A stretch of DNA of 64,000 bases from Rhodobacteraceae bacterium QY30 (GTDB taxonomy: Bacteria; Pseudomonadota; Alphaproteobacteria; Rhodobacterales; Rhodobacteraceae). The DNA is taken from contig CP023454.1 in the NCBI GenBank assembly GCA_002356635.1, positions 3,146,501 to 3,210,500 of the forward strand. The letters are read 5' to 3'. Within the stretch, counting starts at the first letter, position 1; each line of letters starts with the position of its first letter. Of this stretch, positions 18,273-27,051 are shown in pieces. The translations under genes and the position numbers were made by a program. Below the pieces are notes generated by a model, which saw only the letters and a list, made by a program, of their open reading frames with translations, was not told where the DNA came from and ran no database searches.

Positions 18273-19279
18273 GCCGGCTCCATCGGATGCACGGCCCCCG
18301 TATCCCAGTCGATGCCGACCATGGCGCCCTCGGACGGCACCATCTGCGCCGCCGGGACCAGAACGGCGATTTCGGCTTCTTCCTTGCCCGAATGCCCACT
18401 GACCGCGACCGCCAACCGCGTTCCGGCCCCCAGGTAGCGTGCACCCGTGACGCGGCCCCTTATCCGCGCCCCCTCGGCCGGAACGATGCGCAGGGCTTCT
18501 GGCCGCAGGCTGGCCCAGGCACCGGGCGCACCGAAAGCGGCGGCCATGAGCGGCGGCAGGATGTTTGACGACCCCACGAAATCCGCCACGAAGCGATTGG
18601 CGGGCCGGGCATAGATCTCGGCCGCGGGGCCGACCTGCGCGATCCGGCCTTGCGAAAACACCGCCACGCGGTCGGCCATGCTCAGCGCCTCGCCCTGGTC
18701 GTGGGTGACGAAGACGAAGGTGATGCCCAGTTCGCGCTGCAGCTTCTTCAATTCGTCCTGCATCGCCTCGCGCAGCTTCAGGTCCAGCGCGCCCAGGGGT
18801 TCGTCCAGCAGCAGGACGCGCGGCCGGTTGATCAGCGCGCGCGCCAGGGCCACCCGCTGCCGTTGGCCGCCCGACAGCTGCGCGGGCTTGCGGTCGCCGA
18901 ACCCGTCCAGATGCACCAGCGCAAGAAGCCGCTCCGCCTCGGCCAGCCGGGTGCGGCGGTCGACGCCGCGCACCATCGGGCCGTAACTCACGTTGTCGCG
19001 GACGTTCATGTGCGGAAACAGCGCGTAATCCTGAAAGACGGTGTTCACCTGCCGCTGGTTCGGCGGAACCGCCCCCATGTCCTCGCCAAAGATCCGCACC
19101 ACGCCCGAGGTCGGCTTTTCGAAGCCCGAGATCAGCCGCAGGCAGGTGGTCTTGCCCGACCCGGATGGCCCGAGCATCGCGAAGAATTCACCTTCGGCGA
19201 TGGTCAGGCTTACGTCGTCCACGGCCTTCACGCCTCCGAAATGGCGCGAGACGTGGTCGAACTGGACGGCATGGGACAT
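18269..19279 (-). CDS. ydcT: Polyamine ABC transporter ATP-binding protein (PotA/YdcT type)
   Basis: A 336-residue ATPase with a C-terminal TOBE domain. All motifs are standard: Walker A GPSGSGKT (37-44), signature LSGGQ (135-139), Walker B VLLLDEP and switch histidine in VTHDQGEA. It therefore contrasts with the two altered ATPases of the glycerol transporter. It presumably acts as a homodimer on the two permeases. A region of about 100 bases with two hairpins separates it from the binding-protein gene upstream. Confidence 0.9.
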   Translation of the reverse strand: MSHAVQFDHVSRHFGGVKAVDDVSLTIAEGEFFAMLGPSGSGKTTCLRLISGFEKPTSGVVRIFGEDMGAVPPNQRQVNTVFQDYALFPHMNVRDNVSYGPMVRGVDRRTRLAEAERLLALVHLDGFGDRKPAQLSGGQRQRVALARALINRPRVLLLDEPLGALDLKLREAMQDELKKLQRELGITFVFVTHDQGEALSMADRVAVFSQGRIAQVGPAAEIYARPANRFVADFVGSSNILPPLMAAAFGAPGAWASLRPEALRIVPAEGARIRGRVTGARYLGAGTRLAVAVSGHSGKEEAEIAVLVPAAQMVPSEGAMVGIDWDTGAVHPMEPA

Positions 19280-19309
19280 TTGGGCGGCACCCGAGAACAG
19301 GGGAAGTGG

Positions 19310-19327
19310 CCCCCGCTTTCGCGGGGG
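19310..19327 (-). promoter_or_regulatory. Intercistronic hairpin with GAAA loop
   Basis: On the transcribed strand CCCCCGC, GAAA, GCGGGGG form a 7-bp stem closed by a GAAA tetraloop, one of the most stable loop types. It lies between the binding-protein and ATPase genes with no T-run. A role in protecting the binding-protein message is inferred. Confidence 0.55.
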
Positions 19328-19360
19328 AGTCAGATCAGGGATGGGCAGGTTTCCTCGGCC

Positions 19361-19375
19361 CCCGCGGAAGGCGGG
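19361..19375 (-). promoter_or_regulatory. Second intercistronic hairpin after the binding-protein gene
   Basis: A 5-bp GC stem (19361-19365 with 19371-19375) sits two bases beyond the binding-protein stop codon. With the stronger hairpin at 19310-19327 it makes a tandem structure at the 3' end of that gene. It is short, so it could be chance. Confidence 0.35.
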
Positions 19376-19377
19376 AA

Positions 19378-20526
19378 TCAGCGTCCGCCGATCACCGCGA
19401 TGTAGTCGCTGACCCAGCGGTAATAGGGCACGCAGTCACCGGTGGAACACTTCGCGGTCGGCGTGGTCCAGAAGTGGATCTTTTCGAAATCGCCCATGCC
19501 GTTCGCCGCGCAGCCTTCCTTGGTCTGCATCCCCGACTTGTCTTCGCAGGCTGCCGGAACCACGGGGTTCGCGCCGAACCAGACCGACAGGTCGGATTGC
19601 AGGTTCGACGACAGCGTGTGTTCCATCCACATGTAGGAACAGTTCGGATGCGGCGCGTCGACCGCCATCATCGTGGTGTCCGCCCAGCCCGTCGCGCCTT
19701 CCTCGGGGACGACCGAACCGATGGGGAACTTCTCGCTGGCCAGCAGCCCGACCTGGAACGGCCAGGAGCTGGAAGCGGCGACGCCTTCGTTCTTGAAGTC
19801 GTCGACCTGGATCATCGCATCGTGCCAGTAGCGGCCAACCAATGCCCGCTGCCCGCGCAGCAGGTCCAGCGCCGCCTTGTACTGATCCTCGTTCAGTTCA
19901 TAGGGCGACTTGATGCCCAGGTCGGGCTTGTGCGCCATCAGGTAAAGTGCGGCATCGGCAATGTAGATCGGGCCGTCGTAGGCCTGCACCCGGCCCTTGT
20001 TCGACTTGCCGTCGGGCAGGGTCTGTTCCTCGAACACCACCGACCAGGATTTTGGCGGGGCATCCTTGAAGACGTCCTTGTTGTAGGCCAGCACGTTCGG
20101 GCCCCACTGGTAGGGCACGCCGTAATGCACGCCGTCCACCGTGTGCCAGGGCGCGTCCTTCAGCCGGTCGTCGATGTTCTTCCAGGACGGGATCAGGTCG
20201 ATGTTGACGGGCTGCACGCGCTTGCCTGCCACCAGACGCAGCGAGGCATCGCCCGATGCCGTGACCAGATCGAAGCCGCCTTCGTTCATCAACGCAACCA
20301 TCTCATCCGAGGTGTTGGCAGTCTTGATGCTGACCTTGCAGCCAGTCTTTTCCTCGAACTTCGTGACCCAGTCATAGGCCTTGTCGGTCTCGCCGCGCTC
20401 GATATAGCCGGGCCAGGCCACGATGCTGACCTCCCCCTCGCCCGCGCCCAGTTCCTTGACCTGCGCCACCGTGATCGAAGGCAGCGCCATGGCAAGTGCG
20501 GTCGTCGCCGTCAAAATCCGCTTCAT
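19378..20526 (-). CDS. ydcS: Polyamine ABC transporter periplasmic binding protein (YdcS type)
   Basis: A 382-residue solute-binding protein of the PotD/PotF family, expected to bind putrescine or spermidine in the periplasm. The ATG at 20526 starts a clear signal peptide (MKRILTATTALAMALPSITVAQ); an in-frame extension to 20610 lacks signal character. EVSIVAWPGYIERG opens the mature domain. Several cysteines occur, and the pairs in the C-terminal third (PAACEDKSG/KEGCAANG and KCSTGDC) could form disulfides. It is the first gene of the transport operon, downstream of a LysR gene on the same strand. Confidence 0.87.
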   Translation of the reverse strand: MKRILTATTALAMALPSITVAQVKELGAGEGEVSIVAWPGYIERGETDKAYDWVTKFEEKTGCKVSIKTANTSDEMVALMNEGGFDLVTASGDASLRLVAGKRVQPVNIDLIPSWKNIDDRLKDAPWHTVDGVHYGVPYQWGPNVLAYNKDVFKDAPPKSWSVVFEEQTLPDGKSNKGRVQAYDGPIYIADAALYLMAHKPDLGIKSPYELNEDQYKAALDLLRGQRALVGRYWHDAMIQVDDFKNEGVAASSSWPFQVGLLASEKFPIGSVVPEEGATGWADTTMMAVDAPHPNCSYMWMEHTLSSNLQSDLSVWFGANPVVPAACEDKSGMQTKEGCAANGMGDFEKIHFWTTPTAKCSTGDCVPYYRWVSDYIAVIGGR

Positions 20527-20621
20527 CGTCACACCTTTCCCTGGATGCCCCACTTGGCCGGGGGCGTTGTGCGGAATGTTGCGGAAAGCCAGAAGCCTTC
20601 GCAAACTCAAAGGGCAGATAG

Positions 20622-20641
20622 ATCATATCGGCAAAACCGAT
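20622..20641 (-). promoter_or_regulatory. Candidate LysR-type operator and -10 box before the binding-protein gene
   Basis: The interrupted palindrome ATCGG-5-CCGAT (20627-20641) contains the T-N11-A form bound by LysR-type regulators. On the minus strand it runs directly into TATGAT (20627-20622), a good -10. The -35 position reads GGCTAA, which is poor, so the promoter probably needs an activator. The LysR encoded just upstream is the obvious candidate (inference). Confidence 0.45.
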
Positions 20642-20655
20642 GGATTAGCCCCCGC

Positions 20656-21555
20656 TCAACCCTCGGTAACGGCGCCCTGGGCCGATCGAAGGAAGCTGCG
20701 CGCCGCATCAGACAGGGGTGCACCGCGGCGCCAGCACAGCGCGACCTGGACCGAGGGAAGATCGCCCGACACATCGCGGATCTCGATCCGGTCGCCCTCC
20801 AGCGACCAGGGTCGGTAAACCAGACTGGGCAGCAGCGCCACCCCCGCCCCGGTGGCGACCAGCGACCGCACCGCCTCGACCGAGCGAGTGCGGAAGGCGA
20901 TCGGCGGGCGCACCGACAGCGCCGCCATCATGGCGCGGGTGCTTTCCTCGATCTCGTCCACCGTCAGCACGATCAGATGTTCACCCGCCAGATCGTCCAG
21001 CGAGATCGATTCCGCATCCGCCAGCGGATGGCCCATCGGCACCCACAGCCGGTAGGGCGAGACCAGCAGCGTTTCCACATGCAGGGCCATCCGGTCGCGG
21101 ATAGACGAGGCGAGCAGGACCACGACGTCCAGTTCGCCGCCGATCAGCAGGTGTTGCAGGTAGTCCGCGCTGTCCTCGATGGCCGAAACCTCGACCTGCG
21201 GCCAGGCGCGGCGAAAGCGCGACAGAAGGTCCGACAGCACATAGCCCGCCACCAGCGAGGTAACGCCCAGCGACATGCGGCCGGTCAGGGCGGCATCCTC
21301 CCGGAACGCCATGCGGGCGTTCGACACGTCGCGCAGGATCTGGGTGGCGTTGCGCAGGAACAGGCTGCCCTTGTGCGTCAGGTCCAGCCCCCGCGCCCGG
21401 CGTTCGAAAAGCATGACGCCCAGGTCATCCTCCAGCGCCTGGATTGCCTCGGTCACCGAGGATTGCGAAATCGACAGAGCCCGCGCCGCACCCGAGACGC
21501 TACCCTGTTCCGCCGCCGCGACGAAGAACTGCAATTGCCGGATCGTGAATGCCAT
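20656..21555 (-). CDS. LysR-type transcriptional regulator
   Basis: A 299-residue LysR-family regulator. The winged helix-turn-helix is at the N-terminus (IRQLQFFVAAAEQGSVSGAARALSIS-type pattern, residues 5-60), followed by a periplasmic-binding-protein-like effector domain. The ATG at 21555 is preferred; a TTG at 21582 would add nine residues. It precedes the polyamine transporter in the same direction, with 129 bases between its stop and the binding-protein start. The T-N11-A palindrome there suggests it controls the transport operon. E. coli uses a MocR-type regulator (YdcR) at the matching place, so this wiring differs. Confidence 0.88.
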   Translation of the reverse strand: MAFTIRQLQFFVAAAEQGSVSGAARALSISQSSVTEAIQALEDDLGVMLFERRARGLDLTHKGSLFLRNATQILRDVSNARMAFREDAALTGRMSLGVTSLVAGYVLSDLLSRFRRAWPQVEVSAIEDSADYLQHLLIGGELDVVVLLASSIRDRMALHVETLLVSPYRLWVPMGHPLADAESISLDDLAGEHLIVLTVDEIEESTRAMMAALSVRPPIAFRTRSVEAVRSLVATGAGVALLPSLVYRPWSLEGDRIEIRDVSGDLPSVQVALCWRRGAPLSDAARSFLRSAQGAVTEG

Positions 21556-21595
21556 GCGCCCCCCGCCCTGATTGGGGCGCAAAGGGCGGGGGCGG

Positions 21596-22390
21596 TCAAG
21601 CGCCCTCGATGCGCTGGATCAGCGCGCGCGCGGCCAGGGGATTGCGTTCCTTGGCACCGCTGATGACGAACAGGAACACATCGCGCGCCTTCCGGTCGGG
21701 CTTCTCGAGCCGCGGCAAGCCGTCACGGCCCTTGCCGGCCGCCCAGGCCCGCGCGCGATCCGCCCAGCGGTCCAGGTCGGCTTCCCGATAACCCAGCGGG
21801 TGATCGGCCCGGGTGCCCATGATCCGGGCATAGACCAAAGGCGCGGTGGCATCGGCGATCTGCGGATAGTCGCTGTCACCCGCACAGACAATGGCAACGC
21901 CCCGCGCGCGGCAAAGCTCAAGAACCTCGGGCACCGCGAAGGAAGGATGGCGCAGTTCGACCGCATGGCGCAGCGGGCGGCCGTCCTCCTCGGCCGGCAG
22001 CAGGTCGAGAAAGGCCGCGAAATCAACCGGATCGAAGGTTTTCGTCGGCAGGAACTGCCAGTTGATCGGGCCAAGCTTCGCACGCAGCCGGGTGATGCCG
22101 CTGTCCAGAAACCGCCGGATCGACTCGCCCGCCTCGGCCAGCACACGGCGGTTGGTCGCATAGCGCGGCGCCTTCAGGGCAAAGACAAAATCATCCGGCG
22201 TCTCGTCATGCCATTTGGAGAAGGTGTCCGGGGTCTGCGTCCGGTAATAGGTGCCGTTCACCTCGACCGCCGACATGACGGAGGCCATGTATTCAAGCTC
22301 GCGCCGCGCCGGAAGACCCTCGGGGTAGAAGGCGCCTTTCCAGGGATCGAAGGTCCAGCCCCCGACACCGATCCGTATCTTCCCCGGCAT
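21596..22390 (-). CDS. DUF72 (YecE-like) family protein
   Basis: A 264-residue TIM-barrel-like DUF72 protein. The family start IRIGVGGWTFDPWKGAFYP, the segment EVNGTYYRTQTPDTFSKW and VELRHPSF are all visible. The ATG at 22390 has a good ribosome site (AGGGAGGGGAATGAC); a longer frame to 22450 is not needed. The biochemical function of DUF72 proteins is not established. It lies upstream of, and in the same direction as, the LysR gene, but a functional link is not evident. Confidence 0.85.
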   Translation of the reverse strand: MPGKIRIGVGGWTFDPWKGAFYPEGLPARRELEYMASVMSAVEVNGTYYRTQTPDTFSKWHDETPDDFVFALKAPRYATNRRVLAEAGESIRRFLDSGITRLRAKLGPINWQFLPTKTFDPVDFAAFLDLLPAEEDGRPLRHAVELRHPSFAVPEVLELCRARGVAIVCAGDSDYPQIADATAPLVYARIMGTRADHPLGYREADLDRWADRARAWAAGKGRDGLPRLEKPDRKARDVFLFVISGAKERNPLAARALIQRIEGA

Positions 22391-22486
22391 GTCATTCCCC
22401 TCCCTGATCCGGAAAGGATACCACGCCGGGGGGTTCCGGTTCCTGCGCATTCACCCAACGGCGGGAAATGCGCCGGGGTCCGCCGG

Positions 22487-23983
22487 TCAGGCCATGCGGC
22501 CGGTGTCGCGGAGGCGGATGTGCCAGGACAGCGCCTCTTCCAGAACATGGGGCGTATGGCCCCCCATCGCCTTGGCGCGGGTGAAATAATCCATCAGCGC
22601 CGGACGATAGGCCGGATGCACGCAGTTCCTTATGATCAGCGGCGCACGTTCACGGGGTGCTAGGCCGCGCAGGTCGGCCAGGCCGACTTCGGTCACCAGG
22701 ATATCGACGTCGTGTTCGGTGTGGTCCACATGGCTGACCATCGGCACCACAGAGGAAATCGCCCCACCTTTCGCAATGGACTTCGTCACGAAGATCGACA
22801 GATACGCATTGCGGGCGAAATCCCCCGATCCGCCGATGCCGTTCATCATGTTCGTGCCGGTGGTGTGGGTCGAATTGACGTTGCCGTAGATGTCGAATTC
22901 CAGCGCAGTGTTGATCGCGATCAGCCCGAGGCGACGCACGACTTCGGGGTGGTTCGAGATTTCCTGCGGCCTGAGGATCAGGCGCGACTTGAACTCCCCC
23001 AGCCGCGACAGGACATCCACGTATTTCTGGGCCGACAGCGTGATCGACGAACCGGACGCGAAGGTCATCTTGCCCGCGTCCATCAGGTCGAAAGTCGAAT
23101 CCTGCAGGACTTCGGAATACATCTTCAGGTCATGGAAGGGGCTGTCGATCAGCCCGTGCAGCACCGCGTTGGCGATGGTGCCGATCCCGGCCTGAAGCGG
23201 GTTCAGCCGGTCATCGAGGTAGCCCTTGGTGACTTCGTGCTTCAGGAAGTCGATCAGGTGGCCGGCTATGGCGCGGGTGTCGTCATCCGGCGGGTTGATC
23301 GTCGCGGTGCTGTCGGCCTTTTCCGTCACCACGATGGCGGCAATCTTTTCCGGCGGGATGGGGATATAAGGCAGGCCCACGCGACTGTCGGGGGCGACGA
23401 TCGGGATCGGCATCCGGTTCGGGCGATAGGTCGGGATGTATATGTCGTGCAGCCCTTCCAGACCCAGCGGCTGGTTGATGTTGATTTCCACGATCACCTT
23501 CTTCGCCAGGATCGCGAAGGACGCCGAATTGCCGACCGAGGTGCTGGGAATGATCCCGCCATCGCGGGTTATTGCAACCGCTTCGACCACGGCGATATCG
23601 GGCAGCGGCAGTTGGTGGGTGCGCAGTTGTTCGACGGTTTCCGACAGGTGCTGGTCGATGAACATGACCTCGCCCGCGTTGATCAGGCGACGAAGGCCCG
23701 GATCGGACTGGAACGGAATGCGCCGCGCGGTGACATGGGCTTCGGCCAGGATCTTGTCCAGATCGTTGCCAAGGCTCGCGCCGGTCATGAGCGTGATCTT
23801 GATCGGTATGGTCTTGGCGCGTTCGGCCAGGGCCAGCGGCACGGCCTTCGCCTCGCCCGACCGGGTAAAGCCGCTCATGCCGACGACCATGCCGTCCTCG
23901 ATCAGTTCGGACGCCTCTGCCGCCGAAACCACCCGCGATCGAAGTGCGGCATTCCTGATCCGATCCTCATAGGCTTTGGACAT
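22487..23983 (-). CDS. Acetyl-CoA hydrolase/transferase family, succinyl-CoA:acetate CoA-transferase type
   Basis: A 498-residue class I CoA-transferase of the Ach1/Cat1/AarC family. These enzymes move CoA between short-chain acids, usually from succinyl-CoA to acetate. The active-site glutamate segment EFDIYGNVNSTHTTGTNMM and the glycine-rich GIGGSGDFARNAYLS, which bind CoA, are present. Length fits the succinate CoA-transferase subfamily. It appears to be a single-gene unit, with an AAGGAGGT-like ribosome site. It could recycle acetate or propionate linked to polyhydroxybutyrate and acyl-CoA turnover elsewhere in the window (inference). Confidence 0.87.
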   Translation of the reverse strand: MSKAYEDRIRNAALRSRVVSAAEASELIEDGMVVGMSGFTRSGEAKAVPLALAERAKTIPIKITLMTGASLGNDLDKILAEAHVTARRIPFQSDPGLRRLINAGEVMFIDQHLSETVEQLRTHQLPLPDIAVVEAVAITRDGGIIPSTSVGNSASFAILAKKVIVEININQPLGLEGLHDIYIPTYRPNRMPIPIVAPDSRVGLPYIPIPPEKIAAIVVTEKADSTATINPPDDDTRAIAGHLIDFLKHEVTKGYLDDRLNPLQAGIGTIANAVLHGLIDSPFHDLKMYSEVLQDSTFDLMDAGKMTFASGSSITLSAQKYVDVLSRLGEFKSRLILRPQEISNHPEVVRRLGLIAINTALEFDIYGNVNSTHTTGTNMMNGIGGSGDFARNAYLSIFVTKSIAKGGAISSVVPMVSHVDHTEHDVDILVTEVGLADLRGLAPRERAPLIIRNCVHPAYRPALMDYFTRAKAMGGHTPHVLEEALSWHIRLRDTGRMA

Positions 23984-24087
23984 GCGGACCTCCTTGTGTC
24001 GCTTCCTGCCTTAGCCGCAGCAGGATGATCGCTCAATCGCATCGGCCCAGGAAACGCAGGGGGGCAGGCATGCGCTATCTGCATGAC

Positions 24088-24867
24088 TCAGGGCCGCAAC
24101 TCCCCCGCTTCGATGCGGAACGGCAGGATGTTCTGCGGTGGCGGCAGGGGGCAGACCGCCAGATGGCTGAAGGCACAGGGCGGGTTGATGGCCCGGTTGA
24201 AGTCCAGCGTGATCTTGCTGTCGGCGATGTCGCTGCCAAAGACAAACCGCGAGGCGCCATAGGTCATGTCGCGTGCGGTCTGGTCACGGAAGACGAACAT
24301 GGGCTTGCCGCCCTTCACATGGGTCGGCAACAACTCGACCGTCCGGCCGTCATGCAGGAACCGGGCGACGTGCGTCAGCCGCACCTGATCCGCGGCGCCG
24401 TTGATCATGCCGATGGTCAGGGCTCTGGGGGCCTCCAGCGCGACCCAGTCGGCGCGGACGACCCAGCCCGGATCGGTGGGGAAATGCCGGATGCCGGGAA
24501 AGCTGGCCCGGTTGGTCGAGGACAGATCGCGGACCCGCAGCGCGGCGCGGCCCTCGACCGTGTGGATTTCCAGCAGAAGCCCCGCATGGATCAGCCGCGG
24601 GAAAGCATCGGGAACCGGCTTAAATGACAGGTCCGCCCCGTCGATGCGCAGGACCGCGCCGCCCCCCGTATCCAGAACCAACCGCCCCAGATGCGCCGGC
24701 CCGACCGACAGCACCACGTCCTGTCCCGCGTCACGTCCGACGGTCACATCGCAAGGCCGGTCAAGATCGACCCGGTCGGTCAGGTTCAGCCAGCCATCGT
24801 CTGCCAGTAGCGCCGCAAGCCTCTCGGCCCGCCAGGATGCAAGATCGTCGATCCAGGTGCCGGTCAC
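24088..24867 (-). CDS. DUF1684 family protein
   Basis: A 259-residue DUF1684 protein of unknown function. The start is a GTG at 24867 that overlaps the TGA of the lipoprotein gene in a GTGA junction; longer frames upstream read through that gene antisense-like. The start [20 protein letters not shown] and the C-terminal FGSDIADSKITLDFNRAINPPCAFS segment are typical of the family. The latter is rich in conserved D, N and C residues and could be a catalytic or metal site. It is the third gene of the argH transcription unit. Confidence 0.8.
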   Translation of the reverse strand: MTGTWIDDLASWRAERLAALLADDGWLNLTDRVDLDRPCDVTVGRDAGQDVVLSVGPAHLGRLVLDTGGGAVLRIDGADLSFKPVPDAFPRLIHAGLLLEIHTVEGRAALRVRDLSSTNRASFPGIRHFPTDPGWVVRADWVALEAPRALTIGMINGAADQVRLTHVARFLHDGRTVELLPTHVKGGKPMFVFRDQTARDMTYGASRFVFGSDIADSKITLDFNRAINPPCAFSHLAVCPLPPPQNILPFRIEAGELRP

Positions 24868-24998
24868 AGCTTCGCCGACACGCCGACCCGGGCATCGCCC
24901 GAGATGGTCACTCCGGACCGGGCGGGGGGCGTCGGCTTTCCGTCGACACCGCAGCCCGCCAGCGTGGCAAGCGTCAGGGCAAGCGCCAGGTATTTCAT
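24864..24998 (-). CDS. Small lipoprotein, LptM/LppL-like
   Basis: A 44-residue lipoprotein. Residues 1-16 are a lipoprotein signal ending in LAGC, and the mature part begins [10 protein letters not shown], resembling the CGxxGPLxxP start of LptM/YifL lipoproteins. LptM stabilises the LptD outer-membrane translocon in E. coli; the same role here is inference. It overlaps argH (ATGA) at its start and the DUF1684 gene (GTGA) at its end, four bases each, so all three are translationally coupled. A small lipoprotein after argH is common in alphaproteobacteria, where lysA often follows; here it is DUF1684. Confidence 0.8.
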   Translation of the reverse strand: MKYLALALTLATLAGCGVDGKPTPPARSGVTISGDARVGVSAKL

Positions 24999-26404
24999 GC
25001 CAGCTTCTCCTTCCAGCGGACGACCTGTGCGCGGACCTGATCGGGGGCGGTGCCGCCATAGCTTTGCCGCGACGCGACGGAATTGTGGACGCCCAGCACC
25101 GAATAGACCTCTTCCGTGATGGCCGGATGGGCGGATTGCATATCCTGAAGCGTCAGATCGGGCAGATCGACGCCCTTCTTTTCCGCCAGCGCGACCAGGC
25201 TGCCGGTCACGTGATGCGCGTCGCGGAAGGGCAGGCCCGCCGCCCGCACCAGCCAATCTGCCAGATCGGTCGCGGTGGAAAAGCCCGAGGCGGCGGCCTT
25301 TTCCAGATTGGCGCGGTTGGCGGTCATGTCGCGGACCATGCCTTCCATCGCGGCCAGCGCCAGCATCAGGGTATCGGCGGCGTCGAAGACCTGTTCCTTG
25401 TCTTCCTGCATGTCCTTCGAATAGGCCAGCGGCAGGCCCTTCATCACGGTGAACAGCGCCACGGTCGCCCCCAGGATGCGGCCGATCTTGGCGCGGATCA
25501 GTTCGGCGGCATCGGGGTTCTTCTTCTGCGGCATGATCGACGACCCGGTGGTGAAGCGGTCCGACAGCGCGACGAAACGGAACTGGGCCGAGGACCAGAT
25601 CACCAGCTCTTCGGCGAAGCGCGACAGGTGCGTGGCGCAGATGGCCGAGGCCGACAGGAATTCCAGCGCGAAGTCGCGGTCGCTGACGGCGTCCAGGCTG
25701 TTGGCCATGGGCCGGTCAAAGCCCAGCGCCGATGCGGTCATGTGCCGGTCGATCGGGAAGGACGTGCCGGCCAGCGCCGCCGCGCCAAGGGGGCTTTCGT
25801 TCATCCGGGCGCGGGCATCGGTGAAGCGACCTACATCCCGCGACAGCATTTCGACATAGGCCATCATGTGATGCCCCCAGGTCACCGGCTGCGCGGTTTG
25901 CAGGTGCGTGAAGCCCGGCATCACCCAATCCGCCCCCGCTTCGGCCTGCGTCAAAAGCGCCCGCATCAGGGCCTGAAGTCCGGTGATCGCCGCATCGCAC
26001 TGGTCGCGCACCCACAGGCGAAAGTCGGTCGCCACCTGGTCATTGCGCGACCGCGCCGTGTGCAGCCGCCCCGCCGGTTCGCCGATCACCTCTTTCAGCC
26101 GCGATTCCACGTTCATGTGGATGTCTTCCAGCGCGACCGAGAATTGCAGCGACCCCGCCTCGATCTCTGACAAGACCGTGAGAAGCCCTTCCCCGATCGC
26201 CTTTGCATCGCTATCGCTGAGGATACCCGTTGCGGCCAGCATCGCCGCATGGGCACGGCTGCCCCGGATGTCCTGGGCGTAAAGCCGCTGGTCGAACCCG
26301 ATCGAGGCGTTGATCGCCTGCATGATCGCATCCGGCCCGGCGGCGAAGCGCCCGCCCCACATGGCGTTCTGGGCAGTGGTCGACGGGGTGCTGTTCTGGG
26401 TCAT
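24995..26404 (-). CDS. argH: Argininosuccinate lyase
   Basis: ArgH splits argininosuccinate into arginine and fumarate, the last step of arginine synthesis. The 469-residue protein starts at ATG 26404 (MTQNSTPS) and shows [20 protein letters not shown], the [15 protein letters not shown] segment, [16 protein letters not shown] and the flexible-loop signature [12 protein letters not shown], which carries the catalytic serine. Its start codon is only 20 bases from the divergent tlpA start, so each promoter must lie within the other gene's 5' end. It leads the argH-lipoprotein-DUF1684 unit. Confidence 0.96.
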   Translation of the reverse strand: MTQNSTPSTTAQNAMWGGRFAAGPDAIMQAINASIGFDQRLYAQDIRGSRAHAAMLAATGILSDSDAKAIGEGLLTVLSEIEAGSLQFSVALEDIHMNVESRLKEVIGEPAGRLHTARSRNDQVATDFRLWVRDQCDAAITGLQALMRALLTQAEAGADWVMPGFTHLQTAQPVTWGHHMMAYVEMLSRDVGRFTDARARMNESPLGAAALAGTSFPIDRHMTASALGFDRPMANSLDAVSDRDFALEFLSASAICATHLSRFAEELVIWSSAQFRFVALSDRFTTGSSIMPQKKNPDAAELIRAKIGRILGATVALFTVMKGLPLAYSKDMQEDKEQVFDAADTLMLALAAMEGMVRDMTANRANLEKAAASGFSTATDLADWLVRAAGLPFRDAHHVTGSLVALAEKKGVDLPDLTLQDMQSAHPAITEEVYSVLGVHNSVASRQSYGGTAPDQVRAQVVRWKEKLA

Positions 26405-26424
26405 GGATCTTCCGGGAGGTTGTC

Positions 26425-26970
26425 TTGCGCGCTCTGGCTTCACTTGTGCTTTATACGGCGCTGTCGCTTGGTGCAAATGCCGCCGACCTTGCGGCGCTGA
26501 AACAGGGCGACATGGCCAAGCTGATCCTGGCAGATGCGCCCAAGCCCCTTCCCGAGGCCGCGCTGCTGGACGAAGCCGATGCCGAACACGCGCTGTCTGA
26601 ATACAGGGGCAAGGTCGTCCTTCTGAACTTCTGGGCCACCTGGTGCGGCCCCTGCCGGAAAGAGATGCCGGGGCTGGACAAGCTTCAGGCCGAGATGGGC
26701 GGCGATGACTTTCAGGTCGTGACCATCGCGACGGGGCGCAACGGCGTGCCGCAGATCAACCGATTCTTCGAGGAAACCGGCGTTACCCGACTGCCGAAAC
26801 TGCGCGACCCGAAACAGAAGCTGGCCGGGCAGATGGGCATCGTCGCCCTGCCGGTCACGGTGATCCTTGACCGGAACGGGTCCGAAGTCGCGCGGCTGAT
26901 CGGTGATGCCGCCTGGGACGGCCCCGAGGCCCGGGCATTCCTGTCGGCGCTGATCGCCGACCCGGCCTGA
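26425..26970 (+). CDS. tlpA: TlpA-family thioredoxin-like protein (thiol:disulfide interchange)
   Basis: A 181-residue exported thioredoxin-fold protein. The start is a TTG at 26425 with GGAGG five bases upstream; residues 1-19 form a signal peptide or membrane anchor. The active site WCGPC places cysteines at 74 and 77, in [19 protein letters not shown], and the cis-proline segment is [10 protein letters not shown] near residue 142. TlpA proteins act as periplasmic reductants, for example in cytochrome oxidase assembly. A 44-residue region between signal and fold is typical. It is divergent to argH, an arrangement frequent in relatives. Confidence 0.88.
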   Translation: MRALASLVLYTALSLGANAADLAALKQGDMAKLILADAPKPLPEAALLDEADAEHALSEYRGKVVLLNFWATWCGPCRKEMPGLDKLQAEMGGDDFQVVTIATGRNGVPQINRFFEETGVTRLPKLRDPKQKLAGQMGIVALPVTVILDRNGSEVARLIGDAAWDGPEARAFLSALIADPA

Positions 26971-26992
26971 CCTGCGCCCGTCCATCGACTCG

Positions 26993-27021
26993 TTGACGCG
27001 GGTCCACGGCGGGCGCTAACT
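26993..27021 (+). promoter_or_regulatory. Possible gfa promoter
   Basis: TTGACG (26993-26998) and CTAACT (27016-27021) with a 17-base spacer lie 30 bases upstream of the gfa start. The -35 box is good and the -10 fair. No regulator site is evident. Confidence 0.45.
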
Positions 27022-27051
27022 CGCGCCACTTCACTTCGGGGGAACAGCGCG

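Noticed and set aside
19310-19375. Intrinsic terminator between polyamine binding-protein and ATPase genes
   Set aside because: The hairpins lack a T-run on the transcribed strand, and termination there would cut the operon before its ATPase.
19165-21663. An 832-codon open frame on the plus strand opposite the polyamine binding protein and LysR genes
   Set aside because: It is antisense to genes with clear motifs and has a composition typical of GC-rich shadow frames.
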